DNA of 64,000 nt from Allomuricauda sp. (lineage in GTDB: Bacteria > Bacteroidota > Bacteroidia > Flavobacteriales > Flavobacteriaceae): assembly GCF_013911645.1 (NCBI RefSeq), contig NZ_JACESV010000001.1, positions 558,001 to 622,000 on the forward strand, written 5' to 3'. The position numbers and the translations under genes are program-made. The notes below the pieces were generated by a model. It had not been told where the DNA came from and searched no databases. It saw only the letters and a program-made list of their open reading frames with translations. The stretch's first letter is position 1. Each line of letters opens with the position of its first letter. This document shows, one piece after another, positions 1 to 8,232 of the stretch.

Positions 1-155
1 GAAATGGATTTAAGTTCTGGATATGTATTTTCAAGAAATTTTTTGAGTTCCCCTACGGTATTTGGAATTTTTCTGCCGCTTAAACTTGCCGTTGGAACAG
101 ATAGTGTGGGCGTTCCAATAATATCTTTGGTGGCACCGAACAAAAGTATAGTCAT
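1..155 (-). CDS. MoaD/ThiS-like sulfur carrier, 3' end outside window
   Basis: About 51 codons are visible, from the ATG at 155-153 to the window edge. The N-terminus (MTILLFGATKDIIG) and the later TVGELKKFLENTYPEL segment match the ubiquitin-like fold of MoaD-type molybdopterin synthase small subunits. These carry sulfur on a C-terminal Gly-Gly, which is outside the window, so its presence cannot be checked. A second, complete MoaD lies at 51315-51551 in the large Moco operon. This copy could therefore belong to another Moco cluster to the left or to a related sulfur-transfer route. The family call is fairly safe; the exact role is inferred. Confidence 0.7.
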   Translation of the reverse strand, partial: MTILLFGATKDIIGTPTLSVPTASLSGRKIPNTVGELKKFLENTYPELKSI

Positions 156-356
156 AATATCAACCTATTAGCGTTATTGTTTGTTGTTGGTTAGATAGGT
201 TGGTAGGTTTTATTGGCGTGAAAATATTAAAAATAGCTTGTATCCCTATTATTTTAACAAGCCCATGTTTCTTTTAACTTTTCTTTAATTTTATTCTTGA
301 GGTTATAAATACTTTTCGGTCAATTTCAACGTTGTGCATGCAGAACCTTAACTTTT

Positions 357-1445
357 ATGAAAATGAAAAACATACTTCAGTTTACATTCCCAATATTGTT
401 TAGCCTTATTTTATTTTCTTGCGGAAATGCAGATGATGATGTCAGTTTTGATATTAACGACAAGGAACTGGGACTTGGTGAAGAACCGGATGATTGCCTC
501 GGTTTTGGGGAAAACGAACTTTTGTTGTCCATACAAGATGAATTCACCACTTTGCCCGGAAAAGTTTCCGTGCTCTTCAGAGTTTCAGATTTGATGGGGA
601 ATCCTATCTCAGGATTATCGGCCGAACAGTTCTCCATATACGAACAAGGACGAAACGATGATTGTTTTGAACCCATATCCCCTTCGGAATCCTTTGCCCG
701 AATTTCCCCAAACTCACAAGTATTTAACAACAACACCCTTTTAGTGCTGGATTTGAGCAATAGCGTATTGGAAAGTAGTTTGGACGAATTAAAGGCGGCA
801 ACCACCAGTTTCATCAACAATGTAATGCCAACCCCAACTACGGAGTCCTTTAAAATGGCCATTTATTGGTTTGATGGAGAAGACGAACTTCATTTATTAA
901 ACCCCTTGACATCTTCCGCTGCCGAATTGACAGCGGCCGTAGATGGCATCACAATGGATATCAGCAACGACCCATCTACTGATTTGTACGGCGCCGTGAT
1001 CAAATCAACAGACATTGCCGAGGGCTTGCTTGATGAAAACTCAGAAGTAATCAACGCGGCATCCGTGGTATTGTTCACCGATGGAACCGATCAAGCTTCG
1101 AGATACAAAGAATCCGATGCTTTACGTGCAGTTGAGGAAGCCGATAGCAATATTTCCTACTTCACCATTGGACTAGGAGCCGAAATAGATACCGAAGTTT
1201 TGGAGCAAATCGGGAAAACAGCCAGTGTTTTTGCCAGTAATTCAGAAGAATTGGAGAATACCTTCAACGATATCTCACAACGTGTAGAGGAACAAGCGGG
1301 AAGCTACTACCTTTTTGAATACTGCACCCCAAAACGTGATGGAAGTGGCGAAAGTAACCTAGTGATCCAGTTAACGCACAACAGCCTAAAAGGAGCTGTT
1401 CAGACCAAGTTTAGCGCCAATGGTTTTACCGGTGGTTGCGAATAG
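357..1445 (+). CDS. VWA-domain lipoprotein
   Basis: This is a 362-residue lipoprotein with a lipobox ending at Cys22 (LFSC), followed by an acidic stretch. Residues about 125-315 form a von Willebrand factor A domain. The MIDAS motif DLSNS is at 132-136, and a later LFTDGTDQ strand fits the metal-binding site. Residues about 60-110 resemble an Ig-like N-terminal part (DLMGNPISGLSAEQF), as seen in VWFA-related surface proteins. VWA domains bind ligands through a divalent metal, but no partner can be read from the sequence. It stands alone, divergent from the moaD-like gene. The ATG at 357 is followed at once by a second in-frame ATG (363), which could equally be used. Confidence 0.75.
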   Translation: MKMKNILQFTFPILFSLILFSCGNADDDVSFDINDKELGLGEEPDDCLGFGENELLLSIQDEFTTLPGKVSVLFRVSDLMGNPISGLSAEQFSIYEQGRNDDCFEPISPSESFARISPNSQVFNNNTLLVLDLSNSVLESSLDELKAATTSFINNVMPTPTTESFKMAIYWFDGEDELHLLNPLTSSAAELTAAVDGITMDISNDPSTDLYGAVIKSTDIAEGLLDENSEVINAASVVLFTDGTDQASRYKESDALRAVEEADSNISYFTIGLGAEIDTEVLEQIGKTASVFASNSEELENTFNDISQRVEEQAGSYYLFEYCTPKRDGSGESNLVIQLTHNSLKGAVQTKFSANGFTGGCE

Positions 1446-1518
1446 GTTCTAGTACTATAACGGCTAGTTAATTTTTGGATTAATCGTATCTTGTTCAGCA
1501 AACAAACTAAACATTCAT

Positions 1519-2466
1519 ATGATAACCCAAAGAAAAACGATTTACACTTTTATTTGCACCTTCCTTTTAGGTTTTACAAGCAGTATTTATGCCCAGCACA
1601 TCAGTCCGTTAGAGGGAAGATGGGACCTGGAAATGGATTTTATGGGGAAGACCTCCCCTTCTTGGCTGGAAATTAAACATTCGGGAACTGCGACACTTTT
1701 GGGCCGTTTTGTCTTCGCTTTTGGTAGCGCAAGACCCATTGCCGAAATAGAAACTTATGGGGACAACAAATTTACCTTTAGTATTCCCAACCAATGGGAG
1801 CCCAAGGGAAGCGACATGATCTTTCATGGTGAATTGCAGGGAGAAACATTAAAAGGCACATTAATTTATACAGATGGTTCCATAATTGATTGGACTGGCG
1901 TAAAAGCACCGGAATTGGAATACACCGAGAATCCAAAATGGGGAAAAACCATTGATGTGTTCAACGGAAAAGACCTTTCGGGTTGGCATGTAGATGGCGA
2001 AAAGAACCAATGGGTGGTTAAGGACGGTATTTTGACCAGTCCAGAATCCGGCTCCAACCTGATTACGGATGAAAAATTCCAAGACTTTAAACTACACGTG
2101 GAATTTCGTTACCCAAAAGGAAGTAACAGCGGAATCTACTTGCGCGGGCGCTACGAAGTTCAGATTGTGGATAGCGAAGGTTTGGAACCATCGGACATTT
2201 ATTTAGGCGGTGTGTACGGCTTTTTGGAACCCAATGAAAATGCTTCCAAACCTGCTGGCGAATGGCAAACTTATGATATTACTTTGATTGGACGAAGGGT
2301 TACCATAACGCTAAACGGAAAAACAGTGATTTCCGATGCCACGATTCCAGGAATTACTGGAGGTGCTTTGGACAGTAAAGAAGGAGAACCCGGTCCATTT
2401 ATGATCCAAGGAGACCACGGCCCTATTGAGTATAGAGCTTTTGAAGTGACCCCATTAAAGAATTAA
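1519..2466 (+). CDS. Secreted DUF1080 (3-keto-disaccharide hydrolase-like) protein, long form
   Basis: The 315-residue protein has a signal peptide cleaved around residue 26 (IYAQ). A beta-rich N-terminal part (about 27-130) is followed by a DUF1080 / 3-keto-disaccharide hydrolase domain (about 135-312). Its usual opening is visible (DVFNGKDLSGW), as are the SGIYLRGRYEVQI and GEWQTYDI segments. The domain has a concanavalin-like beta-sandwich fold, and some members cleave 3-keto-glycosides. It converges with a second, shorter DUF1080 gene at 2524-3123 and shares a bidirectional terminator with it. The pair may act on related substrates, but no substrate is evident. Confidence 0.8.
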   Translation: MITQRKTIYTFICTFLLGFTSSIYAQHISPLEGRWDLEMDFMGKTSPSWLEIKHSGTATLLGRFVFAFGSARPIAEIETYGDNKFTFSIPNQWEPKGSDMIFHGELQGETLKGTLIYTDGSIIDWTGVKAPELEYTENPKWGKTIDVFNGKDLSGWHVDGEKNQWVVKDGILTSPESGSNLITDEKFQDFKLHVEFRYPKGSNSGIYLRGRYEVQIVDSEGLEPSDIYLGGVYGFLEPNENASKPAGEWQTYDITLIGRRVTITLNGKTVISDATIPGITGGALDSKEGEPGPFMIQGDHGPIEYRAFEVTPLKN

Positions 2467-2488
2467 GAATTCAACATTCATATAAAAA

Positions 2489-2520
2489 AAGCCCGATTAT
2501 AGCAATCGGGCTTTTCTTTT
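2489..2520. terminator. Bidirectional rho-independent terminator
   Basis: A 10-bp perfect stem (AAGCCCGATT / AATCGGGCTT, 2489-2498 and 2504-2513) closes a 5-nt loop. It has an A-run on the left and a T-run on the right. It lies between the two convergent DUF1080 genes and can serve both. Confidence 0.9.
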
Positions 2521-2523
2521 TTC

Positions 2524-3123
2524 TTAATCCAAAGGAACAAGTTCAATGTTTCGCCATTTGACGCGAATACCACCGCCATCATGTATTTGCAGGGCAATGG
2601 CTCCTTCGCCTTCACCTATTTTTTCATCTTCCAGATGTACCATTTGCACACCATTCAGCCATGATGTGACCTTGGGACCCTCCACACGGATTTTCATAGT
2701 GTTCCACTCCCCCATTTTCAGGGCTTTGTCCTTTTCCGGGTCGGGCTTGATCAACCAACCACGACCATAGGATTCGTAGATTCCACCCGTATCTTTTCCT
2801 GGAGGGGCTACTTCTACTTGCCATCCTGTTACTTTAGTGCCTTCAAAAGTAGAGCGGATAAAAACACCACTGTTGCCATCGGCCTCTTGTTTAAATTCCA
2901 AGGTCAATTCAAAATCCTTGTAGAATTTTTCTGTGGACAAATATCCGTATTCGCCTTTGGGGCCACTCTCACAGATTAGCAAACCATCTTCCACAAACCA
3001 TTTTTCTTCTCCATGATTGATCCAACCGTCCAGATTTTCTCCATTAAAAAGATTGATGGGTTCTTGTGCGAATGTAAATTGCGCTGCCAATAGGCATAAT
3101 CCTACTAAAATTTGTTTTTTCAT
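2524..3123 (-). CDS. Secreted DUF1080 protein, short form
   Basis: The protein has 199 residues: a signal peptide ending near FAQ (residue 20), then a single DUF1080 domain filling the rest. The opening NLFNGENLDGW and the SGVFIRST and GEWNTMKIRVEG segments are family hallmarks. It lacks the extra N-terminal beta domain of its neighbour at 1519-2466. Such proteins are exported and bind or cleave keto-sugars in some cases; the substrate here is unknown. The gene ends 58 nt from the convergent paralogue. Its upstream region (3124-3255) carries short palindromic repeats rather than a clear promoter. Confidence 0.8.
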   Translation of the reverse strand: MKKQILVGLCLLAAQFTFAQEPINLFNGENLDGWINHGEEKWFVEDGLLICESGPKGEYGYLSTEKFYKDFELTLEFKQEADGNSGVFIRSTFEGTKVTGWQVEVAPPGKDTGGIYESYGRGWLIKPDPEKDKALKMGEWNTMKIRVEGPKVTSWLNGVQMVHLEDEKIGEGEGAIALQIHDGGGIRVKWRNIELVPLD

Positions 3124-3212
3124 TGTTATAAATTAAAGGGTTATTTACTCAATAATCGAGATTTAAATGCTCCGAGGCTTACCTCGAAATCAAAATATGT
3201 TTTCCTACCAAT

Positions 3213-3234
3213 GCCTCGAGGGCTTGTCCCGAGG
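3213..3234. repeat. Short GC-rich palindrome (REP-like)
   Basis: The sequence GCCTCGAGGGCTTGTCCCGAGG folds as a hairpin with a CTTG-type loop. Another palindromic piece (CCGAGGCTTACCTCG) lies about 40 nt to the left. A near-identical hairpin occurs at 16029-16049 inside the mobile element, so this is a dispersed family. Confidence 0.55.
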
Positions 3235-3255
3235 TAGTTTGCTATTTATGATAAT

Positions 3256-4707
3256 TTATTTGCCATTGATTAGTCCATTGCCCGTGTTCTGCTGATCCAA
3301 AGGTTTGGAGAGGTCTATAAAAAAACCATTGATCACGGCGTGCGTAAGCTTGCCCTCTTTCTCCAAAAAGAAGGTAGGGTTAATACCTGGTTGCAGTCTA
3401 AAGTTTTTCAACTTAAAAGCATCATTTACCAAGATCAAAGGAAAGTGCACAAATGCACTTTTTTCCGGTTTTTCTGTTTTAACGTAGGCCACACCGTCTT
3501 TTAATAAATCCATCGGGTCCTCAATACGGGTAACTTGTGCCACCTTTGGTGGAACAAGTTTATAACCATTGGCATCAAAAGTTTTATATCCGTAAAAGGT
3601 AGATAAATCACCTTGGTCGGCGACTGAACTTTTGTAATAAAATTGGTTGTGCCCTTCCAAATCTACCTCGTGATTAAAAATGCCCAAATCAAGAATGTAA
3701 TCATCTCCCATAAGCTCGTAGGTCACGTTCTCTATCTTTAGATCGAACAACATACGGTCGTTGCGGGGTATCTTTTCGTAATCTCCGATTGGAATATTTT
3801 TAAAAGATTCGTTGGCAATGGTATACAATGCCGAAAGAATGGAAACATAGTTTAATTTTCGGATTTCCTGCTTCTCTGGATCATCAGGGTACCCTCCTGA
3901 TTCAATCAAAATTAAGCTGGTGCCCCATTTGGCAATATTGTCCCCAAAAGCGCGGGGTTCAAAATCATCGCTGTAACGCCCTACTTGTCCTGGGGCATAG
4001 TTTTGAATGATCTTGTTCATGTAAACAATTACCTTCATTGCATTGGCACGTACTTCATTGATATCCTTCTCGTAGTTGTACGCAGTGGCCAAATAGGAAA
4101 TGGTCGCAGGCTTTTCGGTCCGTTCTGCATTATAGTACTTGCTCTGATCATGAAGGTTAAAGCCAAAATCTGCATCTAAACTATCTCTAAGCCTTTTTAA
4201 TGTTTGACTTTCTGGGGATTGTAATCGTAAAGCATCTCTATTAATATCCACACCCAAGGCATTACGTCTTGTGAACACTTCTGCCCCATCCGGATTGAGC
4301 ATGGGCAAAAAATGGAGCTTTAATTTGGATAGGATAGCTTCTTTCTCCTCATTAAACTCGGGGGCGTCCAAAAAATTCAGAATATCAAAAATGGCTTGCG
4401 TAGCCGTTGGTTCATCCCCGTGCATTTGCGACCACAGAAAAATATTACTGTCACCAGAACCAATGCTGATCAAATGCAGATCCCGACCTTGAATGGACTC
4501 CCCTACTTTTTGTACTTCAAATTTTGGGTTGGCCTTAAATTTTTGAATCAAGGGCTGAATATCTGCATGTTTTATTCTTCGTTTTCCTATGCTCGATTCT
4601 TTATAGTCCTCATAGGTTTCGTATAATTGGGGTGTAAGCTCATCTTGTGCCTGCATACTGGATGCCAACAATACCAAGATTGCAAAAGACATTAGTTTCT
4701 TTATCAT
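3256..4707 (-). CDS. M14-family zinc carboxypeptidase, secreted
   Basis: This is a 483-residue protein with a signal peptide cleaved near Ala20-Gln21. The metallocarboxypeptidase core spans about 40-300. Zinc ligands are His96 and Glu99 in MHGDE, with a third His at 186 (NLHDQ). The NPDG (138-141) and DINRD motifs of the family are present, and the catalytic Glu is probably Glu269 in LIESGG. The rest (about 310-483) is a beta-rich C-terminal domain. It would act in the periplasm or outside, removing residues from peptide C-termini or processing wall peptides. Four nt separate it from the amidase gene upstream, so the two are probably co-transcribed and act on muropeptides or scavenged peptides. 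Confidence 0.82.
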   Translation of the reverse strand: MIKKLMSFAILVLLASSMQAQDELTPQLYETYEDYKESSIGKRRIKHADIQPLIQKFKANPKFEVQKVGESIQGRDLHLISIGSGDSNIFLWSQMHGDEPTATQAIFDILNFLDAPEFNEEKEAILSKLKLHFLPMLNPDGAEVFTRRNALGVDINRDALRLQSPESQTLKRLRDSLDADFGFNLHDQSKYYNAERTEKPATISYLATAYNYEKDINEVRANAMKVIVYMNKIIQNYAPGQVGRYSDDFEPRAFGDNIAKWGTSLILIESGGYPDDPEKQEIRKLNYVSILSALYTIANESFKNIPIGDYEKIPRNDRMLFDLKIENVTYELMGDDYILDLGIFNHEVDLEGHNQFYYKSSVADQGDLSTFYGYKTFDANGYKLVPPKVAQVTRIEDPMDLLKDGVAYVKTEKPEKSAFVHFPLILVNDAFKLKNFRLQPGINPTFFLEKEGKLTHAVINGFFIDLSKPLDQQNTGNGLINGK

Positions 4708-4710
4708 TTT

Positions 4711-5370
4711 CTATTGTTTTGTTGGAACAGGCTTAAAGTTAAATTTTTTAGTGGCATTTCTTACCTTTTCCACAAAATCCATCCCCGGGTCTGTTTTTTT
4801 GGTTCGATAGCCATCGTCCACTTCCAACCAAAGTGGATGCCCTTCGAACAAGGTATATTCTTGGTGGCCGATTACATAATCAATATCATATTTTGATGCC
4901 AAATAGTTGACCAAATAAATATTGGATTTGAGTTGCTGCTTGGTCAAGGGAAATCCCTCTGTGCCACCAACATTTTCTATTCCGATTGCGCAATGGTTTA
5001 AACCAATTGTATGGCGTGCCATGGTGGTTTCGGGCATTAAACGATAAATGGTTCCATCTTGGTCTACCAAAAAATGTGCAGAAACATTAAGACCACTTAC
5101 GTTTTCTATGTCCGGACGCCAGTTGGGCAAGGTAGACCTATTAAAGGCTTCAAATGATTTTTTAAGAGATGGAATGGCTGTCCAATGCAAAACCACCATT
5201 TTTGGGGTTATTATGGGAGTGTCCTGCCCTATTTCATATCTGTTTAATAAATATTCCTTGGTCAGTTCAACCCGTTGTTCATCAAAAATAATGGGAATGT
5301 CCACAATTTTCTTTTGAGTGGAGCATGCCACCATGGCCAAGGCCCATAGAATTAAACTAGTTTTCTTCAT
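4711..5370 (-). CDS. N-acetylmuramoyl-L-alanine amidase (Amidase_2), lipoprotein
   Basis: The 219-residue protein has a lipobox at Cys16/17 (VACS). The domain is AmpD/PGRP-like. Probable zinc ligands are His62 (LHWTA), His169 (VIGHQEY) and Asp194 (TDPG). Glu132 lies in the GIENVGG strand. It would cut the amide bond between muramic acid and the stem peptide at the outer-membrane side of the periplasm. Its start overlaps the end of the 3D-domain gene by 14 nt and it is followed by the M14 peptidase, giving a three-gene wall-processing operon. Confidence 0.85.
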   Translation of the reverse strand: MKKTSLILWALAMVACSTQKKIVDIPIIFDEQRVELTKEYLLNRYEIGQDTPIITPKMVVLHWTAIPSLKKSFEAFNRSTLPNWRPDIENVSGLNVSAHFLVDQDGTIYRLMPETTMARHTIGLNHCAIGIENVGGTEGFPLTKQQLKSNIYLVNYLASKYDIDYVIGHQEYTLFEGHPLWLEVDDGYRTKKTDPGMDFVEKVRNATKKFNFKPVPTKQ

Positions 5371-5794
5371 TTGTGGTATTTATGGAATCAATGGAAACGG
5401 CGTAGCAGATAATCAATTTTTTTCTACCCCATTCGCGTGCTTTTTTAACGTCTTTTCCCATGTAAATGTCTATTCGGTTGCGCCAGCGATAATGCATTTT
5501 GTCCTTTACATAAAATGTGTCGGGAAAGGTATCTATTTTTACCATGGTGTTATGAGTGAGTCCCATTTTAATTAGATCTCGTGAAACCGCTATGCTTTTC
5601 ATCCCCGGTTTTAAGGTGTCTCCCCACGCCGCCACGGAAGGATTAATGCTATCCGTTTGCCAAAAAACGGAATTGTATGCTGATGCGGTGACTTCATGGC
5701 CGTACCATTTATATTTTGCAGGGGGTTCTACGGGTTCTTTTTTTTGGGCACACCCCATCAAAATTAGAAATGCTATAAAGGGCCATCTTTTCAA
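5357..5794 (-). CDS. 3D-domain lipoprotein
   Basis: The 145-residue lipoprotein has Cys15 in LMGC. Residues about 30-125 match the 3D (Asp-Asp-Asp) double-psi beta-barrel domain, with VTASAYN near the start and a late strand RIDIYMG carrying an Asp. The same fold occurs in MltA- and RlpA-like lytic transglycosylases. The gene overlaps the downstream amidase by 14 nt and the upstream cytochrome/FG-GAP gene by 4 nt. A joint role in peptidoglycan turnover is the simplest reading. Whether the small domain is itself catalytic is not visible. Confidence 0.7.
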   Translation of the reverse strand: MKRWPFIAFLILMGCAQKKEPVEPPAKYKWYGHEVTASAYNSVFWQTDSINPSVAAWGDTLKPGMKSIAVSRDLIKMGLTHNTMVKIDTFPDTFYVKDKMHYRWRNRIDIYMGKDVKKAREWGRKKLIICYAVSIDSINTTNEEN

Positions 5795-7278
5795 TACAAT
5801 ACATTTTCCAATACCATAATATCCACATTATCGTTCTTCCAACGTTCGGTCAAAACTTTAGGAACTGGAGTAAAGCCTAAAGTTAAGGAGCTCAAAACAA
5901 TATCCTCGTCGCCATCGTTATCAATATCCGAGGCATCCATTAAAAACCAGCGTGCCATAGAAGGGTCTTGCAAAATGTTTGTGGTAAATTCAAAACTGTC
6001 GGAATCCTTGTTTTCCAAATAGACAAAAGTAAGCTCGGGAAACTCTTGATAGTTGGGAAATGTACTGATCAGGGCAAAATCAAGGTCTCCATCTTGATCA
6101 AAATCACGAGATAGTATCCGTGTTGCGCCGTGCAGGGGATAAAAGAAGGCTTCGGAATAGGTACTATTACCATTATTGAGATAGATTCGCATACCGTGAT
6201 AGGGTTTGTGCACATAGGAAATGTCTGCATTATCGCCTTGTACTGTAATAATATCTTCCAGACCATCGCCATTGTAATCCACAAACTCAAACCAACTGGT
6301 TCCAAAAACAGGACTAAACCCCAGAATGTTTTCTGCTTCAAAATCTAGGTTTTCTGTTTGATAAAAAACGGTAATACTCTCCCTGCTTTGGGTCATTAAT
6401 GCCACAATGTCTTTTTTGCCATCTTGGTTCATGTCCTTGATCACGGTTTTAATGGCTCCCGGAAGATTGAGCAATGTTTTTTTGTCGTACCCTCCTGATT
6501 TATTTTTGACCATCAAGGACAGTTGCCCTGTCTCATTACCAAATTCACTGACTATAAGTTCATGTACACCATCATTATTAAGGTCTTCCAAAAGTGTATG
6601 GACCGGTCTATGAAAATCGTGGTTCATTGAAAGGGTATCTTCACCTACTTTTCCAATCATTTTTCCTTTGACCAATTCAGAAGGACGGATAATGCCCACT
6701 TCACTGATAATTTCTAGGGAATCCTTTTTGCTATACCATGTTACAGGACTCTTTCCTTGGTAAATAGCGGTTGATTTTTCTTCACTAAAATTAAAAACAC
6801 CCAAATTTCCTGAAAGGTCACCGTAATATACTTCGTTATCCTTGTCCAAAAACTCCAGATAGGTCACCATAGCCCCATTTTCATCATCCAAGGAATAAGT
6901 TTTGGTCTTAAATTGTACGAGAGTGTCGGTTTGTGGCATGGGTATAGCTTCCAAATATTCTGGGGCATTAGATACGATATAGGTTTCCAGTTGTGCCCAC
7001 TCTTTGAGTGTTATTTTGGGTCGAAAACCATATTCTGCCACATTGTTGTCTTGGTACAAGCCTTCCACTTCCATACGTTCCATCATGGCGGGGAGCACAT
7101 ATTCTTTCCAAACATTCTTGGGCAATGCATCAATCTTGGGCGGTAGGTGACAACTGGCACAGTATTTAGAATAGAGTTGAGCTTCTTTTGATTTTGGCTT
7201 TTCCTTGTTGCAAGAACCCATTAAAAGTATGAGCACAAAGGCAGTCAAGGAATAAAAATATAAAGGTCTGTTTGGCAT
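5791..7278 (-). CDS. Lipoprotein with N-terminal c-type heme motif and FG-GAP/VCBS repeats
   Basis: From the ATG at 7278 the protein has 495 residues: signal peptide with lipobox Cys23 (MGSC), then CASCH (40-44) as a heme c attachment site. At least four FG-GAP/VCBS-type repeats follow (DLNNDG, DMNQDG, DYNGDG, DFDQDG, DIDNDG), each a likely Ca-binding loop of a beta-propeller. A longer reading from 7338 would overlap the pirin gene by 29 nt and put 20 residues before the signal peptide, so 7278 is preferred. The heme and propeller together suggest a surface redox or sensing protein. No electron partner is coded nearby. The 3' end overlaps the 3D-domain gene by 4 nt. Confidence 0.72.
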   Translation of the reverse strand: MPNRPLYFYSLTAFVLILLMGSCNKEKPKSKEAQLYSKYCASCHLPPKIDALPKNVWKEYVLPAMMERMEVEGLYQDNNVAEYGFRPKITLKEWAQLETYIVSNAPEYLEAIPMPQTDTLVQFKTKTYSLDDENGAMVTYLEFLDKDNEVYYGDLSGNLGVFNFSEEKSTAIYQGKSPVTWYSKKDSLEIISEVGIIRPSELVKGKMIGKVGEDTLSMNHDFHRPVHTLLEDLNNDGVHELIVSEFGNETGQLSLMVKNKSGGYDKKTLLNLPGAIKTVIKDMNQDGKKDIVALMTQSRESITVFYQTENLDFEAENILGFSPVFGTSWFEFVDYNGDGLEDIITVQGDNADISYVHKPYHGMRIYLNNGNSTYSEAFFYPLHGATRILSRDFDQDGDLDFALISTFPNYQEFPELTFVYLENKDSDSFEFTTNILQDPSMARWFLMDASDIDNDGDEDIVLSSLTLGFTPVPKVLTERWKNDNVDIMVLENVLY

Positions 7279-7309
7279 TGGCTGGTCAGGGTGTCGGGGA
7301 TTGAGGGTT

Positions 7310-8182
7310 TTAGTTGGGCAATGGAACATAGGTATCATCGTTTTCCATCATTGGAAAAGTTTTATCTCTCCATGCTTTTTTGGCCTGTTCCAGTTTTTCT
7401 TTGCTAGAGGAGACAAAATTCCAATAAATATAACGTTCCTCGGGAAAAGGTTCGCCCCCAAACAGCAATAAATGTGTATTTGGTTTTAGTTTAATGTTGC
7501 AGGTGTCCTCCACTTTGGATACCAAAATATTCCCTTCTCCTACCGTTTCGCCACAAGCTTCAATGCTTCCTTCCACAATGCAGATCCCAATTTCACCTTT
7601 TAAATTTCCATTGACATTGAGGTTGTAGTATTCCTTGGCCTTTACCTCGACCATAAACAGATTGGAATGTACCGGCACGGGGGATTCTTTGTCATAACCC
7701 TCACCTGCGACCAATTTATATTCGGTACTGCCATCGGTCCATTTGGGAATGTCTTTTTCATCAATATGGTGGAATTGGGGGGCCATATCCTCCAGTTCCT
7801 TTGGCAAGGCTACCCAAATCTGATAGCCATGGGCTGTAAAGGTGTTACCATTGCGCAGGTCTTGTGGGGTTCTTTCAGTGTGGGTTACTCCCTTTCCTGC
7901 GGTCATCCAGTTTACGGAACCGGGTCTTATCCGTTGGTGGGTGCCAAGACTGTCCTCGTGGATAATTTCCCCCTCCAACATAAATGTCAAAGTGGATAAA
8001 CCCATATGCGGATGCTGATTCACATCCATATACTTTTCAGGCCCTAACTGTGTGGGACCCATATGGTCTATAAAAATAAAGGGGCCGATCATGCGCTTTT
8101 TACGGAAAGGAATCAGTCTTCCCACTAAAAAGTCGCCAATATCCCTACTACGTTCCTCAATGATCAATCCGATGTTGGACAT
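7310..8182 (-). CDS. Pirin family protein (bicupin)
   Basis: This is a 290-residue cytoplasmic protein with two cupin domains. The metal-binding residues of pirins are present: His57 and His59 (QHPHMG), His101 and Glu103 (THTE). The sequence GPFIFIDHMGP near residue 40 is characteristic of the family. Pirins are iron proteins; some oxidise quercetin and some interact with other enzymes, but the physiological role is often unknown. The gene starts 50 nt from the divergent serine hydrolase at 8233. Its end lies 31 nt before the lipoprotein gene, so the two may share a transcript. Confidence 0.88.
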   Translation of the reverse strand: MSNIGLIIEERSRDIGDFLVGRLIPFRKKRMIGPFIFIDHMGPTQLGPEKYMDVNQHPHMGLSTLTFMLEGEIIHEDSLGTHQRIRPGSVNWMTAGKGVTHTERTPQDLRNGNTFTAHGYQIWVALPKELEDMAPQFHHIDEKDIPKWTDGSTEYKLVAGEGYDKESPVPVHSNLFMVEVKAKEYYNLNVNGNLKGEIGICIVEGSIEACGETVGEGNILVSKVEDTCNIKLKPNTHLLLFGGEPFPEERYIYWNFVSSSKEKLEQAKKAWRDKTFPMMENDDTYVPLPN

Positions 8183-8232
8183 GTATAATTGTTTATATTT
8201 AGATGCAGAAAGTTACAAATACATACTATACC

